Below, piece by piece: positions 60,731-64,000 of a stretch of DNA of 64,000 nt. The position numbers were made by a program, and so were the translations under genes. The DNA comes from LMUY01 sp965199105 (GTDB taxonomy: Bacteria > Pseudomonadota > Alphaproteobacteria > Acetobacterales > Acetobacteraceae): positions 682,001 through 746,000 of the forward strand of contig CBDAQO010000002.1 in the NCBI GenBank assembly GCA_965199105.1. The letters are read 5' to 3'. The notes below the pieces were generated by a model, which saw only the letters and a program-made list of their open reading frames with translations, was not told the DNA's origin and ran no database searches. Within the stretch, counting starts at the first letter, position 1. Every line of letters starts with the position of its first letter.

Positions 60731-61812
60731 CAGCCGTTTCCTTCGTTCGGCCGGCGCCCGACCGTGACCTGCACATCCATCACCTTGTTGGCGCGCCGCA
60801 CGCGCAATGCCACGGTGTTGCCCGGCGTGGTGGCGCTGACCGCCTTGATGAGGTCGTGCGAGTTGTCGACTAGGTTGCCGTTAACGGCGAGCACGATGTC
60901 TCCCCCCTGCAGGCCCGCCCGCGCCGCCGGGCCGCGCGGGTCCACGGTCGCGATGCCGACCCCCTCGTTGCGCCGCCGCACGGTCCCAGCCTCGGTGGGC
61001 ATGTCTTCCACCGCAACCCCGAGCCATCCACGATCAATGTGACCTTTGGCCCGGAGTTCCTCGACGATCTTCTGTACGATCTCGCTGGGGATGGCGAAGC
61101 CGATGCCGACCGAGCCGCCGGTTGGCGAGACGATGGCGGTGTTCACCGCAATGACCTGGCCTTGTAGGTTGAAGGTGGGGCCGCCGGAGTTGCCCGGGTT
61201 GATCGGGGCGTCGATCTGCAGGAAGTCGTCGAACGGGCCGGCGCCGATGTCGCGCCCGCGGGCGGAGACGATGCCGGCGCTCACCGAGGAACCGAGCCCG
61301 AACGGGTTGCCCGCCGCCAGGATCCAGTCGCCGACCTCGACCGCGCTGGAGTCGCCCCAGGTCACCGCGGGCAGCGCCGGCGCGCCGTCCACCTTGATCA
61401 CCGCGATGTCGGTCAGCTCGTCGGTGCCGATCACGCGGGCGGGCAGTTCGGTGCCGTTGGAGAGGGAGACGATGATCTTGTCGGCGTGGCCCACGACATG
61501 ATTGTTGGTCACGATGATGCCGGACGGATCGATCACGAAGCCCGACCCGGCGCCTTGCACCTGCTCGCGGCGGGAGCGCAGCCGGTCGCGGAACTGCTTC
61601 TCGAGCGGGGTGCCTTTCAGGGCGGCTGGAAGCTGCTGGTCGGACGCGACGCTCTCGGTGACTGCGATGTTGACCACCGAGGGCACGACTTTCTTCACCA
61701 GGGGCGCGAACGAGGGTAGGGCCGCCGTGCCGCCCACTCCGCCCACCTGCGCATTGGACGCGACGCAGCCGCATAGCGAGATGACGACGGCGAGAGCGAC
61801 CGGGCGGACCAT
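60730..61812 (-). CDS. HtrA/DegP-like serine protease lipoprotein
   Basis: 360 residues from ATG 61812. Signal with lipobox SLCGC. Trypsin domain with His (TNNHVVGHAD, ~104), Asp (LTDIAVIKVD, ~134) and Ser (NPGNSGGPTF, ~208), and one C-terminal PDZ domain (RAGLQGGDIVLAVNG). This is the single-PDZ DegS-like layout but lipid-anchored. First gene of an operon with the response regulator and kinase; probably envelope quality control. Confidence 0.92.
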   Translation of the reverse strand: MVRPVALAVVISLCGCVASNAQVGGVGGTAALPSFAPLVKKVVPSVVNIAVTESVASDQQLPAALKGTPLEKQFRDRLRSRREQVQGAGSGFVIDPSGIIVTNNHVVGHADKIIVSLSNGTELPARVIGTDELTDIAVIKVDGAPALPAVTWGDSSAVEVGDWILAAGNPFGLGSSVSAGIVSARGRDIGAGPFDDFLQIDAPINPGNSGGPTFNLQGQVIAVNTAIVSPTGGSVGIGFAIPSEIVQKIVEELRAKGHIDRGWLGVAVEDMPTEAGTVRRRNEGVGIATVDPRGPAARAGLQGGDIVLAVNGNLVDNSHDLIKAVSATTPGNTVALRVRRANKVMDVQVTVGRRPNEGNG

Positions 61813-61946
61813 GACGGAGTATCCAGGATCAAAGCGGAGGGGCACGCAGGGATGGTGGCGCTTCCCCTGCGCCGCGGCAAGCCGCCGCCATGGGGAAGGG
61901 TCGCGATCTATCGGGTGCTGTCTCTGCCGGATCGAGGCTGCTCGGT

Positions 61947-62693
61947 TTAGTGGTCGGGCGGGTGTGCGCTGCGCGGTGTTGGGGGCGGGGGTGAGTAGCC
62001 CGGTGCAAAGGTTTGGGAGGGTGCGAGCGTGCGGGCGCCGGGTTCGGGCGGTTGGGCGGGGGTCGTCGGAGCTTGGGGCGTCGAGGGAGCTTGGGGTGTC
62101 GAGGGAGGTTGGGGTGTCGAGGGAGGTTGGGGCGGCGCTGCGGTGAGCCCGAGGTCTTGGCAGATGTTGCGGACGATGACTTCGACGGGGAGGGCGCGGA
62201 TCTCCTCATCCAGGCCTGGGTCGTCGAGGCGTTCGGCGAGGTCGTCGGTCAGGCGTTCGGCGGTTTCGGGGTCGGTGTCGCGGTGGATGGCTTCGGCGAC
62301 GCCGTGGGCGACTTGGCGGCGGAGCATGGCGGGGCGGTCGTCGATGCTGCTGCCGGTGGTGGCGCGGGGCCAGCCGGCTTGCAGGCGGCGGATGAGGGCG
62401 ACGGTGCGGCGGACGGAGCGGGAGAGGCGGTCCAGCGCGCGGGCGAGGATTTCGACGTGGGGGACGGCTTGGGCCAGGGCGGTTGCGGCGGTGTCGAGGC
62501 CGAGGCCGGCCTGGGTGGCTTCGCTCATGGACGCCGGGGTGGTTCCGGCGACGGGGAGGCAGGTGGACGCGGCCTCGGCGGCGGCTTGCTCGAGCTCCAT
62601 CATGCGGGTGACGACGGTGGCTGCGCGCATGCCGAGGGCGGCGAGTGCGGCGAGGGTTGCGTCGAGATCGGGGGCCGGGGCGGGGGCGTCCAT
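61947..62693 (-). CDS. Hypothetical protein with Pro-rich repeat tail
   Basis: 248 residues. Ala-rich helical first 170 residues (LEQAAAEAASTCLPVAG, ILARALDRLSRSVRRTVALI, AERLTDDLAERLDDPGLDEE) then a low-complexity tail with repeats of P-(P/A)-S-T-P-Q. No signal peptide, no family recognised. Several frames are open here because of the very high GC, so the call rests on codon pattern and the absence of a better frame. Confidence 0.5.
   Translation of the reverse strand: MDAPAPAPDLDATLAALAALGMRAATVVTRMMELEQAAAEAASTCLPVAGTTPASMSEATQAGLGLDTAATALAQAVPHVEILARALDRLSRSVRRTVALIRRLQAGWPRATTGSSIDDRPAMLRRQVAHGVAEAIHRDTDPETAERLTDDLAERLDDPGLDEEIRALPVEVIVRNICQDLGLTAAPPQPPSTPQPPSTPQAPSTPQAPTTPAQPPEPGARTLAPSQTFAPGYSPPPPTPRSAHPPDH
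62071..62135. repeat. Tandem 18-bp repeats in the Pro-rich tail
   Basis: About three and a half units of 18 bases with a GTCGAGGGAG-(C/G)-TTGGGG core, one codon set for six residues (PPSTPQ or APSTPQ). Likely slippage-prone and variable in length between strains. Confidence 0.75.
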
Positions 62694-63110
62694 GGCGGGG
62701 AGATGGGCATACGGGTGGGGGGAGTTTCAAGGGGCGGCGGGTGTGGGGGGATGGCGGTTTGGCGGCTGGTGGAGGTTTGTGATGGTCCGTTACGGGTGCT
62801 TCGAGGGGTTTGCGGATATTGGTCCTTGTCACGGGTTGGCCGAAAGCGGACTGTCCGTTTCAGAGCGCACAGAACAGAGAAGCGGCCATCGTCTACCGCT
62901 CACTATTCGGCAGCTTTAGACCCAACTCAGACTGTCACGGCCGGGCCCCGCACGCCTGGAAGCAGACATCCTCGAAGGCGGTCTGCTGGCGGTTCCGCGC
63001 CGCATCTCCGTCGCCCGAAAGCCTCGCCGGGCCTCCGCAAAGCAGACGTAGAAACTACGACGAGCCTAGGTGGAAGCTTTCGGCAGTGACCGGGTGAAAA
63101 CTGAACGTTG
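62694..63110. other. Gene-free stretch before the ParA-like gene
   Basis: 417 bases without a credible gene. GC falls along the stretch. I see no tRNA, inverted repeat or transposase that would mark an insertion, though the change in composition at its right end suggests a boundary. Confidence 0.5.
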
Positions 63111-64000
63111 TCATATTGGCTCTTCGATCCTGTCCGCGATCGCGCGGGCGAGCTTTTCGAAATCGTCGTAGGCAGCGGACACGGCACCTTGATGCCCGCC
63201 GATTGCCCCATCACCCGGACGGAGCTTAAACATGGGCTTGCGGGCGTCTTGTGCCATAGCGATCAGCGAGCGGTAGTCCTTAAGGCGACCCAACAAGAGC
63301 GCATCGTCAGGAACATTAGGATCGTCCACCGCCTGACGGTAAGCGTTGGGGATTTTCGCAATCCATTTTTGGAATGCACGCACTACCCCGTCGGCGAATT
63401 CAGTGTGGCGAGACACAACGTAGCCGATAGGGCGCATGTTACCCGACGGCAAGCTGAAGTCGAGCGGAGGAGCGCGGTTGAGCCGGTCCTGCCATTCCGC
63501 GCGCCAGGACTTCAGTCGGCCACCAACATTTACGAGGCCTCGAACGGAAAAAAGGTCCGGCGCCACCGGGATTATGACATAATCTGCGGCGATAAGGGCA
63601 GCTCGGTTCAGGGCTCCGAACGTCGGACCCACGTCTACGAGAACGATATTAGCCTGATGCCGCTGACTGGCGTCTTCTATAATCCTATGGAAAGCCGCTG
63701 TGATGCGGAACGCTCGCTCGTCGCGATCGACGCACCGCGGCCAGGTCGCGGATAATTCATCCTCAAAGTCCGACAGCAGCAGATCGCCAGGAATGATCGC
63801 AAGACCGTCAGTTACGCTCACAGGGTTGAAGAAATGAAGGTCGCCAACACCGCGCTTGACCGGCTCTACTGCTGTGAAAATCGTGTTCGGCTTCTTCGCC
63901 TCGTAAATGTGCTCGAGTGTGGCGTCCTTGAAGCACATGGCGGTGAGGTTGGATTGAGGGTCAAGGTCTGCCAACAGCACCCGTTGCCCTAGGTCGGCGT
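63111..64000 (-). CDS. ParA-family ATPase (5' end missing)
   Basis: About 296 readable residues; the frame is open to the window edge, so the Walker A part is lost. ADLGQRVLLADLDPQSNLT holds the ParA switch motif; IVLVDVGPTFGALNRAALIAA is the Walker B region; the end is DGAIGGHQGAVSAAYDDFEKLARAIADRI. This differs from the chromosomal ParA at 41135 and belongs to an accessory ParA type with a long C-terminal half. GC is visibly lower than in the rest of the window, which suggests horizontal transfer. Its partner genes would lie beyond the right edge. Confidence 0.8.
   Translation of the reverse strand, partial: ADLGQRVLLADLDPQSNLTAMCFKDATLEHIYEAKKPNTIFTAVEPVKRGVGDLHFFNPVSVTDGLAIIPGDLLLSDFEDELSATWPRCVDRDERAFRITAAFHRIIEDASQRHQANIVLVDVGPTFGALNRAALIAADYVIIPVAPDLFSVRGLVNVGGRLKSWRAEWQDRLNRAPPLDFSLPSGNMRPIGYVVSRHTEFADGVVRAFQKWIAKIPNAYRQAVDDPNVPDDALLLGRLKDYRSLIAMAQDARKPMFKLRPGDGAIGGHQGAVSAAYDDFEKLARAIADRIEEPI

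Noticed and set aside
1..64000. CRISPR array, rRNA operon, complete insertion sequence or prophage
   Set aside because: No regularly spaced direct repeats, rRNA signatures, transposase or phage structural genes were seen.

Overview
The window is 64 kb of GC-rich chromosomal DNA that looks like an alphaproteobacterium of the Rhodospirillales, most likely Acetobacteraceae (inferred). The evidence is aerobic cobaltochelatase genes cobS/cobT next to bolA and a J-domain gene, a leuS-lptE-holA-parB-parA-rsmG block with a parS site inside the start of rsmG, MetZ-type methionine synthesis, a DUF3576 lipoprotein, DUF1127 and a porin of the family seen in that group. Almost all of it is ordinary core genome: no rRNA, CRISPR array, intact insertion sequence or prophage was seen.

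Layout. 1-5.2 kb (+): end of a family 4 glycosyltransferase with a duplicated C-terminal domain, lipA, a COQ10/RatA-like START protein, threonine aldolase, an EF-hand protein and a small coupled gene. 5.16-5.74 kb: a decayed AT-richer patch with a polymorphic-toxin-like fragment. 5.7-11.3 kb (-): J-domain protein, cobS, cobT, tonB-like and SDR genes, with bolA divergent. 11.4-18.1 kb: RHH regulator, L11 methyltransferase, DUF1127, aminopeptidase P, metF, mlaA and mlaC. 18-31 kb: FAD oxidoreductase + SDR pair, JmjC/cupin-like protein, tpiA, PpiD-like foldase, trpE, a three-domain phospholipid acyltransferase with a convergent TetR gene, and a lipoprotein protease. 31-40 kb: clpS, yggS, a ThiE-like gene, a major porin, DUF3576 lipoprotein, leuS, lptE, holA. 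40-44.4 kb: parB, parA, rsmG, parS, tRNA-Gly(CCC), metZ, apaG. 44.4-54 kb: lipoprotein, Hsp33, stress flavoprotein, a metY-metA-PLP decarboxylase operon, and a hisB-DUF2628-hisH operon. 54-62.7 kb: SHOCT protein, MFS transporter, hslV-hslU, sufE, and an HtrA protease-response regulator-sensor kinase operon. 62.7-64 kb: a gene-free stretch, then an AT-richer ParA-like gene running off the end, probably the edge of an accessory segment.

How it fits together. Three themes recur. One is methionine and one-carbon metabolism (metF, metZ, metA, metY). Another is envelope biogenesis and quality control (MlaA/C, LptE, porin, PpiD-like foldase, two trypsin-like proteases, a two-component system, Aas-type phospholipid repair). 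The third is chromosome maintenance (parABS, holA). The most informative regulatory signals are a pair of TGAAC-N3-GTTCA sites 32 bp apart on the acyltransferase start, parS inside rsmG, and a ten-codon leader ORF before the RHH gene. The less ordinary contexts are a PLP decarboxylase translationally coupled to metA, a tonB-like gene downstream of cobT, and a yggS/thiE pair whose divergent start codons overlap.
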